A stretch of 64,000 bases of DNA, taken from the NCBI GenBank assembly GCA_020086605.1, contig JACBWW010000003.1, positions 9,041,870-9,105,869 on the forward strand, read 5' to 3'. The translations under genes were made by a program, and so were the position numbers. Positions 12,901 to 25,159 of this stretch are shown here, one piece after another. This stretch comes from Lanius collurio. Lineage: Eukaryota; Chordata; Aves; Passeriformes; Laniidae. The notes under the pieces are model-generated. The model saw only the letters and a program-made list of their open reading frames with translations. It searched no databases and had not been told where the DNA came from. The first letter of the stretch is position 1, and each line of letters starts with the position of its first letter.

Positions 12901-14058
12901 TCCCCTCTATTGTTCACATGCATTGGATTTAGAGTGGCATGCTACATACTGATAGAGGGCAATAAAAGGCAATCTACTCACAAGTATTTCTATGGATCTC
13001 ATACAGTATTTCTCTGATGGGAACCCATCAAATAGGTATTGCTATTATTTGTTTAGGCTTTGAGACCTGAAGTTAGAGAAGAAAAACTGAGCCACAATGG
13101 CAAAGATTGATCAAACCATTTGTTTTGCACAACTCCTTTTCCAGTACCTCACTTCAATTTCAAAGAAACATTTCTTATGTTGTCAGTTTTCCTCCATAAT
13201 AGTTGCATGTTTGGTGTTTAAATAGTTTTAAACACACTTATTTGCTTTGCACAAGGACTTTATGATAATACCACTTCTTTCTGTGAGTATTTGTAACTCT
13301 AACTATTGAAAAACAGGCATTGATTTTATACAGGTGTTCAGTTTGGTGTGGAACTGGGAGAAAATGGTTTACTTGCAGCTCTTAAGGGAGAAGGCTTGGA
13401 ATTTCAAAGCATTTGAAGATTTGCCTTCAAGTTATGATAGCTCGATATTTGGCACATTCTGCTTAGTTATGAACATTCTGCTCTCTTCAGCCTGTTTGCT
13501 CGTGTACAGATGGAAATTGGTTGCTCCCTCCTTACAGCCTGCCTATCAGAATTGCAAGACTGGGCATTGGGATTCAAGATCTTAGCTAGTTACCTGGGTG
13601 CCTTATCAATACAGAAAGGTGTTGTTCCTGTGCCAGGGGGATGTAGGGCAGAAGCAGACTATTATCATGTGAGGTTTGTTTCCAAATGTAGTATGCTCTG
13701 ATGGAGCAGGGGCCTCACTTATGTAAATGTTTAAACAGAATTATCACTGCATGAGTATTTCTGGAATATTAAACAGTTGTACTTTGAAAGCCTTGTCTAT
13801 GTAGAACATTCTTTAGTAGTCCTTGAAATTGTTTAGTACTACTGAAATTGTTCACTATTTCTTCGTACTCTTCTAGTAAATATTGATGAATTGGTGATCA
13901 GCAGGAGAATTTGATCAGTTTGCACCAAACTTGCAGGGTGATATTGGTATCCTCAACAGAAACATATTTTTCTCATGTAATACTTGTTTAAAAATAAAAG
14001 TCCTCAAAGCCCAATATTTGGAAAACATTTTATCTATATATAAATAAAAGTGGTCTCC
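9991..14058. other. Non-coding unique DNA
   Basis: No exon, RNA gene or repeat family is recognised over about 4 kb. Short reading frames (10907-11089, 11706-11888, 12313-12516, 13334-13585) carry no domain and overlap no repeat. A small imperfect tandem duplication sits at 13812-13850. Confidence 0.55.
13812..13850. repeat. Imperfect tandem duplication, two units of about 20 bp
   Basis: The unit tttagtagtccttgaaattg is followed directly by tttagtactactgaaattg. This is a local duplication with a few substitutions and one length change. No function is implied. Confidence 0.7.
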
Positions 14059-14337
14059 AGCTTCCTCATAGGTGGAAGCAGAGGGGCAGGACTGATCTCT
14101 TCTCTGCAGTGACCAGAGATAGGACCTGAGGGAATGGCATGAAGCTGTGTCTTGGGAGGTTTAGATTGGATCTTGTGAACATTTTTTTTTTACCCACAGG
14201 GTGATCGGTGCTGGAAAAGGCTCCTCAGCACCAACCCTGACGGAACTCAAGAAGGGCTTGGACAATACTCAGGCACATGGTGTGATTTTTGGGGCTGTCC
14301 TGTGGAGGGCCAGGAGTTGAACTTTGATGATCCTCAT
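14059..14337 (+). mobile_element. CR1 retroposon, left part of an interrupted copy
   Basis: This is a sense CR1 fragment. Matching blocks, in family order, are gaggggcaggactgatctct (from about 14080), tctgcagtgaccagagat (about 14102), gggaatggcatgaagctgtg (about 14130), the run gggaggtttagattgga (about 14154), then cagggtgatcggtgctgg, the block ggacaatactcaggcacatg near 14260, and ggagggccaggagttgaac, ending at gatcctcat. It is cut off at 14337 just where the family continues as cgtgggtcccttccaactc. That missing terminus appears 1.6 kb downstream at 15967-16009. The cause is insertion of the LTR at 14338-15966. Only 3'-region sequence with no intact coding is present. A T-run near 14182 is an internal expansion. 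Confidence 0.93.
14333..14337. repeat. Left target-site duplication (ctcat)
   Basis: These five bases sit immediately before the LTR and pair with cttgt at 15967-15971. The remembered CR1 sequence at this point is ctcgt, so the two copies look like opposite CpG decay products: CG to CA here and CG to TG on the right. A 5-bp duplication is typical of ERVL-class integration. Confidence 0.8.
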
Positions 14338-15966
14338 TGTAGTGGTTTTGGTTCAAAATATCCATTGCTTACTTATTTTCCCGCTGTGAGAGAAGAATTA
14401 GGAGAAAAGCAAAGCAGGCACAAAACTTAAAACAAAACTTCTCTTCCCCCCACCTTTCTCCCTTCTCACACTGACAACAAGGAAAAAGACAACCCTTGAG
14501 ATTTTCAGTCAGTGTACCACCTCTATAATAATCTCTTTTAGTTCCCTTAGGGAGCAGGAGTCTCTCTTGCTCATGCCATGGAAACATCTTCACGAGAAAC
14601 AATTCTCTCATGGCTTCAATGTCACAGCAAGACAGTCACCTGGGTTGGTTCTCTGCTCGCATGTGAAAGTCACTTTCCTCGACTTACGGCTTTCCTCACA
14701 ACTTTTGAGGGTTTCAAATTTGAGCTAATGAGGTACTAGTTTAAGGATAAGCTGTTCAGAAACAAAGGTTCTCTTTCTCTTCACTTCTCTCTGGGAGCAT
14801 CTTCCTCTCTAGGAACAGAGGTCATTTTCCTCCCTGGGAGTGGATCAGTCCATGGCAGATGGTGGGACTGTGCTTCCACCCCTGGAGCAGTTGGTTCCAG
14901 GTGTATTGCACACCCCTCCAGGTGAAGGCAAAACTGAGGCCTGCACTCTGGTGCCAAAGGAATGGCAAAAAATGCATTAGCATGTCAATAGTGGTATACT
15001 GCTTCACTGGTTTGGACTCCAACTCTTACTGGACCTTCAACATACCCGGCACAGCAGTGCCCACACTTCTCATCAAATCACAGCTACTTCAACATTTGCT
15101 TGTTTCAGCACAGGTACTTTTGCTCACAATTGCAGTCTGAATGCTCCACCCTCCATGCTTCCATGAAATTACGATGGTACTCTGGTGTATCATAGTCCAT
15201 CACTGTAGCTTTACAACAGAATTTCAGCTTCTAGGCTTGAAGCATCTCCTCTTTCTCCTCTCTCAGTGTTTCAGCCCTTCCTTCTTCACTGATTTTGGTG
15301 TCTTTATGGTGTTTTCTTCACGTGCCTTCTCCTTTCCCTTTCCTCTGACCTGGGAGAGGATTGATGTCTTTGGGCTTCATCTGTTCTGGAGAAACTTTAC
15401 AGCACTAAAAAGGTTAATCTCATCCGGGCTCCGCAGCTGGACTTTGTCTCACTGCTGTTGGTCACATCATCTTTGTGAGGCAGCAGCCTCAGAGGCATTT
15501 TGGCCGCACTGGCTGAGGCCTGGCCTGGCCTGGCTGCACCACAGAGCCACCTGCTCGGAGAGGGGTGGGGGACACCGGCCTGCACAGAGTGGGGCCGTGG
15601 GCAGAACAGGGCCATGGGTGGAACAGGGCCGTGCAGCTCCAGCGTGGCCGTCTCCCCTCTGGCCTGGCTGGCACTGAGGGGGCTGCACCAGGCAGGGCCC
15701 GGCCTGGCCCCGCAGGCCCCCAGTTACCTGCCCAAAGGCCGGAAGTGGAAGGGAGCTTTCCCAGGGTTTCCTCATTCTTAAATGTGGATCACAGCTGCAT
15801 ATTAAGCTTCTGAAGTGGCTTAAAAAGTTGCCAATATTCAGACTAGCCAGTTGATTGGTTCTGTCAGTTCTAGAGGAGGCTGTAAGCACCTCTTTGCAAG
15901 AGAATCCCTTCCGTGGCTGGTGGAGCCCCCTTTTAACCAAAAACACAAACTGTCCAAACCACCACA
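14338..15966 (+). mobile_element. Solo LTR inserted in CR1 (1629 bp, ERVL-like)
   Basis: The LTR begins tgtagtggttttgg and ends ccaaaccaccaca, which are inverted terminal repeats apart from one substitution and one base of length, with TG...CA ends. It interrupts a CR1 whose two halves rejoin precisely once a 5-bp duplication is counted. Sequence features are a pyrimidine-rich block ccccccacctttctccctt (about 14444), the block ttcactgattttggtgtc near 15285 that is also found in the LTR at 55684-56209, a GC-rich section (about 15480-15740) with a 17-bp tandem repeat, and a gccagttgattggttctg block near 15845. The length is large for an LTR, but long avian ERVL LTRs are known. No internal retroviral genes are present, so it is a solo LTR. 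The reading frames inside (15141-15677 on plus, 15467-15967 on minus and others) are products of the GC-rich block and are not called as genes. The exact family name is uncertain, and orientation follows the remembered family. Confidence 0.85.
15480..15740. repeat. GC-rich block inside the LTR, with 17-bp tandem units
   Basis: This is by far the most GC- and CpG-rich stretch in the window. Units ggggccgtgggcagaac (15591-15607) and agggccatgggtggaac (15608-15624) are followed by a partial third, agggccgtgcag (15625-15636). Cctggcctggcctgg-type repeats lie near 15517-15532, and related ggcctgg motifs recur to about 15712. This repeat-driven composition explains the overlapping open frames on both strands. 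Confidence 0.8.
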
Positions 15967-16009
15967 CTTGTGACTCACACTTCCAACACAGAATATTCTA
16001 TGACTCTAT
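15967..16009 (+). mobile_element. CR1 3' terminus, right part of the interrupted copy
   Basis: This continues the CR1 that breaks at 14337: cttgtgactcacacttccaa, then cacagaatattctatgactc. The family ending as remembered is cttgtgggtcccttccaact plus cagaatattctatgattc. The first five bases (15967-15971) are the right copy of the LTR target-site duplication. Confidence 0.88.
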
Positions 16010-16241
16010 ATATCAAATTAAATATATTCCTTGTTCTAGATTATTTGCTTAATTTTGAGATTTTGATGACTTTGCTTTGTTACCAAGGCCAGCTTGAAAG
16101 AAGAAGTGGCCTGTTTTCACTGAGGAAGGTATGAAGTGAATTGCTCTTGCTGGATCACTTAAGTGGTGATTTGAATGCAGTGAGTGAAATGCACAGGAGG
16201 CAAGACAGGAAATAGCTACAGAAAATATTCAGAAAGAATGA

Positions 16242-16310
16242 TGGGGTGGGCTGACCCTAGCTAGCAGCAAAACTCCTGCCCTAACCATCTCTCCATCTCC
16301 TATCAAATAT
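16242..16310 (+). mobile_element. Possible LTR 5'-end relic
   Basis: The string gtgggctgaccctagctag resembles the opening of avian ERVL LTRs (gtgggttgaccctggctgg as remembered). The following text (actcctgccctaaccatctc) is only weakly alignable. No terminal partner or target duplication was found. Confidence 0.25.
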
Positions 16311-19300
16311 GCGTAATGATTTCTTGGGAAGACAAATGGCATCTTGAACATCCCTGCATCCTATCCATTTCCCTGAGATTTTACTGTTAAGCATGGTATT
16401 GTATGGAATGGAATTAGTTTAGTCAGTGGAGGCGGCTGTCCCAGCTGAGTCCCCTTCTAGCCTTTTGCCCACCCCTAAACTGCTAGTCTCTATGTGTGAG
16501 GTTGGAGAGAAAGCCCTGGTTCTTGGTACTTGCCTTGGCAAAAACTGTTCAGCAGTAGCCAAAATGTTGGTGTGACACAAACACTGTTTCACCTTCAAAT
16601 GCAGGGAACAGGTTATACAGGCTGCTATGAAGGAATTTAACTTCATCCCAAGAAAAATCAGTAAAAATGAACAGGTTTTCGGAGACTTTATTTTAATTGC
16701 ATGAATCTGTATTTGCATCTTAGTAGCATAAAAGATAACCATCAGAGATAAGTAAATGAAGAAGAAGCAAAAAATCTGCTTGGTCATCTCCAAATTCCAT
16801 GCTGACTTTAATTAGTATACTGCTGTCTGTAAATGAATGAAATTATACATTAATGACTGAAGTATTTCTTAGAATGCCTAGATTTTTACACAACAGAAAG
16901 TGTTTGAACTTTAATTGCAAGATTAAAAGATAACTTCATAGGTTTCTCAGACAATGTGACCCTTGAGTTATGAATTTCTAATTATTACTGACTGTAGTTC
17001 TAACAAAAAATATTACCCAAATTACAGTAGGATACCGTCTGGGATCTCAGTTCTGTGTAAGAAGTGCTCAGTGAGGCTTCTCACAAAGTGGCAAAGTGGA
17101 AGAAATGCTTGAAGTCTGGGCAGAAAAAAATCCATTCCTGACTTTGGGAATGCTTTTTGTCTCTGTTCTGGGAGCAGCTGATTCTGAGACAATTGTAGAG
17201 TTAAACTTGGATGAAGAATACTGTACTTATTTGTGTATTTATTCGTTTGGTTCATTGTGGCTGGTCGCAGTTGTACATGTTACTTAAAAAAATATATGTT
17301 CTGCTAGTGCTCAAGTGCCAAATTTTTAGTCTCCAAGAGAAGCAGAGAAAGGATGGAAAGAACAAAAGTGATTCTGCATGTTCTCCTTGTATTTTCCTGC
17401 TTGCAGTTATTCATTGCCAAAACCATAAAGTTTTGCTCAGAGGTGAAAAGCGTTAATCAGTACATGGGCGAAGAACTTGCCATTTTGCACTTTCTGAAAT
17501 GAATGATTCTTTGCAGACTTTGCAGCACTCAAAGTTGCTGCAATACCTCTTTATTTAATCTTGATCTCTTGCCCTTGTGAAAACAATCCACAATTGTTGT
17601 TTTCATTTAAATCCACATTGGTTGTGGGCACACACTAGTGTCACTCTGACTGAAGCTGGTTGTATATTTAGATATTTTTAAACAGTTACAAGTAAAGCAA
17701 ATGTGAGATCCAGTCTTCCTCCTACACTTGGCTAAAAAGATGTCTTCCTATTTATTTTGTTATTTCCTGTCTTGAAATCTTCCTTCTGGCTGGTCCTTAT
17801 GCAGTGATTTTCCTAAAGTTCTGTGTGATTCTGATAAAGACCTCTCCTTATCTGTCTTTTTGTTACGACTTTTTTATAAATGGAAGTGCTCTGTTTACAG
17901 ACAGATATCTCTGTAGCACAGTGAGGATTTCTTATTTTGCACTGATGCCTAATTATCTAAGGGGCACAGGAAAGATGCAAATAGCGCTGAGTGTTTAGGA
18001 AATTAGGCTGTTTGCCTTTTGTTCCTGGTTAGCAGCTGATAAATGACCCTTTTTCCAGTTTGGGCTGTTGAAGCAGAGACTGCTAGTATGTTCATGTTAA
18101 AAATTGGGCCAAATATTTATATGCACATTTTGATAAGCTCTTGACATCCTTTTGCATTGTCAATTCTCTATAGCACAGAGACACATAATGCAGTATTAAT
18201 GAAGATGGTGTAATTAGTAATGTGCCACTTTGCTTGGATACATCCTCCCTGTTTATGTATCAGTGAATGTCAATGAAGGGAGAAGCGACAGAGGGATGAA
18301 ATTGTTGAATGGATTTTGGCTCAGCCATCTCTACGTGAGGTCCACACTAGCTCCTTTTAGGCTCTGGAGTTGCATGACTATGGCTTAATAAATGGAAAGG
18401 AGCAGTAAAATATATTTCTGTATATAAGTAGGTTGTGCACTGAACTGATATTTACTGCATACATATGTTCTGTGTGCACATGCATACACACCAATGCTCA
18501 AAACAGGGATTGCATCTATAAAATATCTAAATGCATACAGATGTTAAAAAGCAACTCCTTCAGATTCAAGTAGTAGGATTTTGGATACTTAAAGTGTCCA
18601 AGGATTTCTTTCTAGTTTCCTAGGCATGAAACTAAAACGTATATTGCAAGTTTAATTTTGAATCCATAGAGTAGGATCTACTAACTGGAGACTAGAAAGT
18701 TTAATTTAATGTAAGTGGCCCTATATTGATGTTTTATGTAGAAGTTCAGGATTTTGGAAATAAGGTTTTGCAAAATATGTTAAAACATATGAGAAGCACT
18801 CACTCAGAAATTAGGAGCTGAAATGCAGTCATAGATTTGAAGTTTTATGAGTTAGCAAAAGCAATGTCCATTTGTGTTGCATCTCATGAATTAATTCATG
18901 CTTTATTTCAGATAGAAAATCTGTCTGGCAGTGACAGTGGCTTCATCGAGTACCTCAGTGTTCCATAGGCCTAATGTATTGGTAAGAGGGTAATGTTACT
19001 TATCAGTGTTACTGTAATTGTTGTTTTGTTTCCTTATTTTTATAGAATTTGCTATGGTAACTCTCCTGCTGGCAGTACTGGCAGCCACTCTGTGATCAGC
19101 TCATTGTAGACAACTGTTAGAGATGTGACCCAGCACGATTCCTCTCAGAGTTCTTATTGTGATTTTGTTTTACTTTCCCCAATCTAAAAAGGTCACTGTG
19201 GCTGCACAGGTATTTTCTGCCTTTCATATGGGGAAATCTGATGCTTGACGTGGAATAAACAACATGCTGTTCACTCCTGAAAATGCAGATGGATGCAACA

Positions 19301-22098
19301 ATGCCTCACAGTCCTTCCCCATGCCAGAAATAGCAGAAGGCATTTAAATTTCCCTCAGATGGCTTTTTCTTGGCAGAGAATTGGATAGCACTAGAAGCAC
19401 AGAGCAATGCAGTGTGGGGTTCCTAGGGCCAGCTGCAGCTCAGCTCTGTGGCCCAGCTGTGCCTGAGCAGATCAGCAGAGGCAGAGCCATAGCACCTTTC
19501 TCGTACAGATCTTGGTAAATATCCAGCTGTCTTGCAGAAGCTTGTGGATCAAAATGTCTTGGATCTCAAAAAGATGGGGTGAAATGCTGTGAAGAACACA
19601 GGATGAAATGTGAAAATAGCCCACTGATTTTTTTCACAGCTCCTAATTCTCTCTAGTGAAGGCCATGCTTGAAATGAGATACCAGTGTCTGGTGCCTGTT
19701 GAACAAAGCAAATCCTCCACTCTCCCAGTGAGGCTTTTTTGGTAACATTAATTTGTGTGTGGATGGTTTGGGTAAGACTGGAGTTTTACAAAATATGCCA
19801 TGTGTATATTGAACCTTAGCAAAGGGATGTACTCTATGTTTACAAAGAGGAAAAAAAAAATCAAATGAGCATTTAAATAGAATTTTTTTATTGTGGAAGA
19901 TCATTTACCTTTTTTTTTTTTCTGCATAGAAAAAGATCCTGTATTTCATCACTATAGAAATGTTCTTTTTCACTCAAGCAGACTAAAACCTAAGGCATGA
20001 ATGATTTCAATAAAAGTGAATGTTGGTTTTAAATGCAGTTCTGTAAAACATATCCTGAGGTAAACCCAAACCCTCAGTGTGCGATATCTGAATTACAAAA
20101 CAGTAGGACTTAAGTTGAACTATAAAACAGCAGGATCTAAGTGAGAAGCTTTTAAGGAAAAGCTAACATAGGTGATGTACAGTGGGGCAATTAACACTGA
20201 TTCCCACTGAGACAGCACTAGGCCGTGCCTCTGGAGTGGTTCAATTGATAAGGATGTAAGGATGTATGGATGCATGGAGAGCAAAAGAATATAAAAATGC
20301 TTGTAATAGCATATTAAGAAAGTTCGTCTACTCTTGGAAGTGTCACTGTAGGATTTTCAAGCATTCAGAACATCAGTTGGTGAAATCATCTTCTGCAACC
20401 CAGGCTCCTCATTCCAAAGGAGCACGGGGCTTGCTGCAGTGTTGGTGCCCAGGTGCAGATGCTGATGCTGCCTGCCTGCCATTTATTGTGTTAACATCAC
20501 TATGCTGGGCTAGGCTTTTATCTAAGTGCTTCTTCTGAAATGCCTTAGAGCAAAGAAGCTTGAAGAATGAGATGCGTGATAGATCTACAGGATAAAACAT
20601 TGAATTGCTTCCAGGTAAAGTGTTCTTTATTGTTTAAAAGGAGAGTGTTAATCAGTGTTTTGAATAGAAGCGCTTTGTTTGGAAAGGAAAAAAAAGGGAT
20701 GTTCTGTGAAAATCTCAGCTTTACTCACCATAAAGGTGGAAGGAAGCTGGGATGCATATACCTTACTAAAAACTGGAACCCACTGCATGAAGTGTTGGGC
20801 ATATTGGCAATACTCCATGTTCTAAACTTTTGCATAGGTTTCAGTTCTTTTCCATAGTGTAGCTAGAAAAAGTTTTTAGAAGTTCTGTGAGTTGTGTCAG
20901 AAAGCTTAGTTTTAAGATGGTTTTCTTTCATTTTAGCACAGAGCCAGTGCATTGTGATTCTCTTCCCATAAACTGAAATTGATGCACCCATGAATAAGTC
21001 CCAGCTTTGACAAAGATGCCTTTCCTAGCATGAATGGTGGATTTCATCAGGTCATTGGTACTTTTTCAGGATTCCTAACAAGCCGAATTGTGCTAAATTA
21101 CAGTGAAGATAATTTTGAATCCTTTTGCCTTGTTGAAAATGACACTGAATCCTATGCAATCTGTTATCCCTCTAAGTTCATAGGATGGCATCAGGAGTGA
21201 AAAGAGATTATCCTCTTTGCCCTGGCAAAATGTGAAGGGAAACATGACTTCACCAACTCAGGTCATCTCTACTTTCTCTTTTCCAGACAGTGGGGGTTTT
21301 TTTGAATCAAAAATCAGGCTGAAACTGTGCCACCAACTGTGCAGTTCCATTACAGCATCAGTATTGTAGTCCTGCCTTGCACTGATGGTTTGCAGCTTCT
21401 TAGTCTCTCCATGGATGTTGAGGAGGTCAGGTTTTTATCCGTCTTCCCTCTTGCATGTCTGACTAAAACATTTTGAGTTCAATGATCATAGGAGAAGGCT
21501 GTGGCATGCCAGCCCTGATCGCCCTTCGTCCTCAGGGGAGGGCAGTGGTTACGCTGATGAACAGGTCCCTGGAGTGGTGCTCAAAGGAGGAAGGTTACGG
21601 TGCAAGCTCAGACTCAACTTGTTTGTAATCCTTCCTGTGTGAGAGATACTAGAAGCTATCTCATGTAACTTATTTCTTACAATTAATCAAAATATTTCTT
21701 TCATTTATGAAGCTGAATAGAGAGAAATGCGTAAAGATTTATATAAAGATTTAATATTTTTAGTAAAACTCTGTCATGTTTAGTTGAATCCGTTAGTGGA
21801 AGAATCACAAGGAAATAGCAGCCAAATTTGTTATAAGTCTTATATTTTCATCTGCATTTCTTTAAAGAGTGTTGCTGTATAATTCTGCCTTTAGCAAGGT
21901 CCATGCATCACCATGATGTGTCTGTAAACAGGATGTGAAAGTGGTTGTGCTTCATTAGATGAAGACAGTAATTCACTGGGCACTCAGACCTGCACTGAGC
22001 ACTCCTTCAGGATGCAGGCTGGGTGCTGCTGATGTTCCAGGCATTTGGTACCCAAACAAGTGTAAACTGCTGTGTGTCTCCTGTGTGCGGTGTTCTAT

Positions 22099-22178
22099 AA
22101 AAAAAAAAAACAACACAAAACCACAAAAAAACAAACAAAAAAACCCCCAACCAACCAAACAAAACCCACCAAAAAAAT
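22099..22178. repeat. A-rich (A/C) low-complexity tract
   Basis: A run of 12 A at 22099-22110 is followed by interrupted A and C runs (caacacaaaaccac, acccccaaccaacc). This is low-complexity sequence. The overlapping frames on either strand are artefacts of it. Confidence 0.88.
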
Positions 22179-22579
22179 GGCAGTAATACATACTAATTTG
22201 TGTAAGTGGATGTGGCTTCTCTCCACATATTGCACTCTGGGGTATTTTTATTTTCATCATGGTCTTTGTAAGTTACTTGTGTTCAGCAGATGCTCTGTCC
22301 TCCTGAAAAGGATAAACTTCTGTAGTTAATTAGCTGTTAAAGGTTCATTTCTGACAATTTCTGTAATATGCTGGGGTTTTGCAAAATATATATACACTTA
22401 AAAAAGATACTTCCCATTCGAGACTATTTTAACTTCTCAAGCTTTTTATCTAACTAAGTCTAACTTTGCTTCAGGCTGTGCATGGCTAATAGGGGATACA
22501 ACTTTGGCAGGCAGGGGTCTGAACACTCAGTTTTTATTGAAGTAAACTTCCTAATCTTAGTCACCTTTGAAAAATGATG

Positions 22580-22727
22580 TTCTGATTATTTATCCTGTTT
22601 CCAGTAAAGTCTTCTTATCTCAACCTGTTATTTCTGCCCTTTGTGTCTCTCACAGGGAGGGGAGTGGCTTGTGGTTTTCTTTTTAGTGGGAGTATTGATT
22701 GAGGGATACCATTCCTAAACCGTGACA
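22580..22727 (-). mobile_element. LTR fragment, same family as 5384-5823, antisense
   Basis: Read on the minus strand from 22727, it begins tgtcacggtttaggaatggt, matching the LTR start at 5384 (tgtcatggtttaggaatggt), then has atactcccactaaaaa. Further on it has gagataagaagactttactgg, which matches the gataagaacagtttactgg block of the other copy. About 40 bases present in the 5384 copy between these blocks are missing or rearranged. Similarity fades below about 22590, so this is the first third of an LTR and the low-coordinate end is truncated or too diverged. The terminal TG (plus-strand CA at 22726-22727) is intact. No coding sequence. Confidence 0.72.
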
Positions 22728-25159
22728 GGTAAGTATAAAAAAAACCCATAGTGTTCTCTGTACTCTTATAACTTTAAAATCTTCTTTAAGACACAGAAAA
22801 ACTATGCACTAACACTTCCTAAAGGTAGAATGGAGTCTTATGTTTTGACATAGGATTCCTCTTCAAAATGTGAATGCTGTAGTACTTAGATTAATTTAAA
22901 AATTCTCCATGCTAGTCAAATACTTATTTTTGGAAATCGGGGAAAGGCTTTTGGTGTAGTTAGCACACATTCTGATTAGCATACTTCTATGCTTAAAAGA
23001 GTTATGATACAACTGTAACAGGTTTTTTCCCTGAATAAAAACCCACCATATATTTATTCTGGCAGGACTGGTTCTTCTTTTAGGAAGATCCTGAAATAAT
23101 GGTGTAATGGAAAACACTCCATTTTTTTTTTCTTGATTCTCTCCTTTGTGTGCTCTGCCTATTGTCTAATTTTTCATACTCCTTCATAGTACAAAACTTA
23201 ATCTCATTCTACATCCACCTCTCTTTTTAATTTTTGTTGCAAAATGTTTAAACATATTTTTTGTTTGTTTTAGGGTGAATCACACTATGTATTTTTAATG
23301 TTGCTCCTATGCTGTGTTCCTCAGTTAACTGAGCTCCTATGTTGAGTTTATATGCCTGGCAATGCCACATGATCTATTCTGTTTAAGTCAAGAGGGAAAA
23401 ATAATTTTAATAATCAACTTTATTGAAGTTATAGGCATTTCTTATTTTGCATGAAAAAAAGTCAACAGTTTATTAACTTTTTGATGGCATCAGTGTAAAA
23501 AACTTGAAAACAACTTTAAGTGGAGGGAGAGGTTGCCATCTTGCCTAAAGTGTATCCTTTTATTATTCTGTCCTTTATGTAACAGACATCAGCAGTGATT
23601 GTTTGGTGAGACTGTAAGCAAAGGTCACTGTGTGGGTCAGTAGCCACCATTTCATTGGGGCCTTCACCCTGCTGGTAAACTGCATTTCACTGAATGGCAT
23701 CTTCTGTTCCACGTGAATTTATGAATTTTTCTGAAAGAGAATGTGTAAATTTGTACACAACTTGAAAGATTTACCTTGTATGAATTATCAATTCTAGATT
23801 AAAGGTAGAGGATTAATTATAGCCATTTAAAAAATGATCAGAAACCTGCTGTTTTGCATTAGAACATTTGAATACCTTGCATCTTCAAATTTAAAGGATA
23901 TTGGTAACTTTATTTAAATACCATTCATCATTAGTGCATACAGGTTTTTAACCTCTACCTGAAAAAAAAGCATTTTTCTTGAAAAGTCTCCAGAGCACGT
24001 TCTGAACAGTACACAAATGTGACTAAACTCCCTTGAAGTCAAAAGCAATACTTTTAATTGACATAAAGGGGACCAGATTGACAAATGTATGTACAAGGAT
24101 TGTTTCTCCCACCAGTGAACTGAAACCCCTTCAGGGGGTGAGGGCCAGTCTCTGTTTCACCAATTTTCTGGCTGTATAACTTCATTGATTTCCACTGCAC
24201 AACCATGACATGTGAAATGGAGTGGACAATCAAGCCCTAGGGATGGTGGTCGCACAGTCAGCTCTGCCTCGTGCTTTGGAGTGAGAAGTGTAAAAGGAAC
24301 TACATACTCTCCTCACAAACACCTCTGCAAGCCGGGCACTGTCACCACTCCTGTGTTTCCTCCTGTGTGCTACTTACAGACAGCTGGTACTCACTTTGTA
24401 AAGGGTACAGCAGAGTTTTGGGCACCTGGTACAGAAATCCAGCCAAAGTCTGTGTGTGGGCTGGATCTAGACAGTGGCATATAGCATTGCTGTGCTCACA
24501 AAACCCAGCTTAGACTTGCCTCTGCAGTTGGAAAAAACCCAATATTCTTTAATAAAACTTCACTCAGCTAGGAGTGTGTCATCTCACAGGGGCTGTTTTG
24601 TGCATCCTACCTTTTATTCATAGATGCATCCTGTAAGTTATGATGAAAAAAATATCTTTATTAATATAGCTTAGGAGATGCCAATCAAGTAAATTTGCAA
24701 TTTTTTGCCTTTGTAATTAAGTTCAATCAACACAGAATAATGCCTTTTGAAAACATTTAATTCTAGAAAAGAGCCATCTATATTTTCACTACCTATTTAA
24801 TTTTCTACATCATACGTTTAATCAATATGAACTATAATATAGACAAATTTTTTGCCAAGGAAAATTTGGTTTTACTGATGACAGCAACAAGGAATGATGG
24901 GAACATCCTCAATAAATCTTGAAATACATGGTAGCATGTAGCAGGAAATCCTACTTGAAAAATTCAAATTGGCTTGAATAGCATAGTGGCCTCACATGGG
25001 TTGCAGTCTATGTCATGTCTTCTATAAAAAGATACTGAAATGCAGACAAGATTACTAGGTTGAAAGGACAAGTCCCTTCTGCAGCTGTGTGCCAGAATTA
25101 ACACTGACTGCAGTCTTCCTGATTCTTTTCTTTGGCAAGAGATGAAAGTTGTCTCATTA
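22728..25159. other. Non-coding unique DNA
   Basis: No exon or repeat family is recognised. The caggtaagt string at 22727-22735 is a consensus splice donor created at the LTR edge, with no evidence of use. The stretch 24140-24530 is somewhat richer in G+C than its neighbours but has no CpG island and no domain-bearing frame. Confidence 0.5.

Larger units (their letters stand above)
16010..22579. other. Non-coding unique DNA
   Basis: No supported gene or RNA in about 6.5 kb. A block at 16240-16310 starting ggtgggctgaccctagctag faintly resembles the start of avian ERVL LTRs, but similarity is lost within about 60 bases. T runs occur at 19910-19921 and an A/C-rich tract at 22099-22178. The longest frames (16419-16793 on minus, 20567-20857 on plus) show no domain. 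Confidence 0.5.

Noticed and set aside
15141..15677. 178-codon forward frame, the longest in the window, and overlapping frames on both strands
   Set aside because: It lies inside a solo LTR and its second half is the GC-rich tandem block. The open frames in several registers reflect composition, and no domain is seen.
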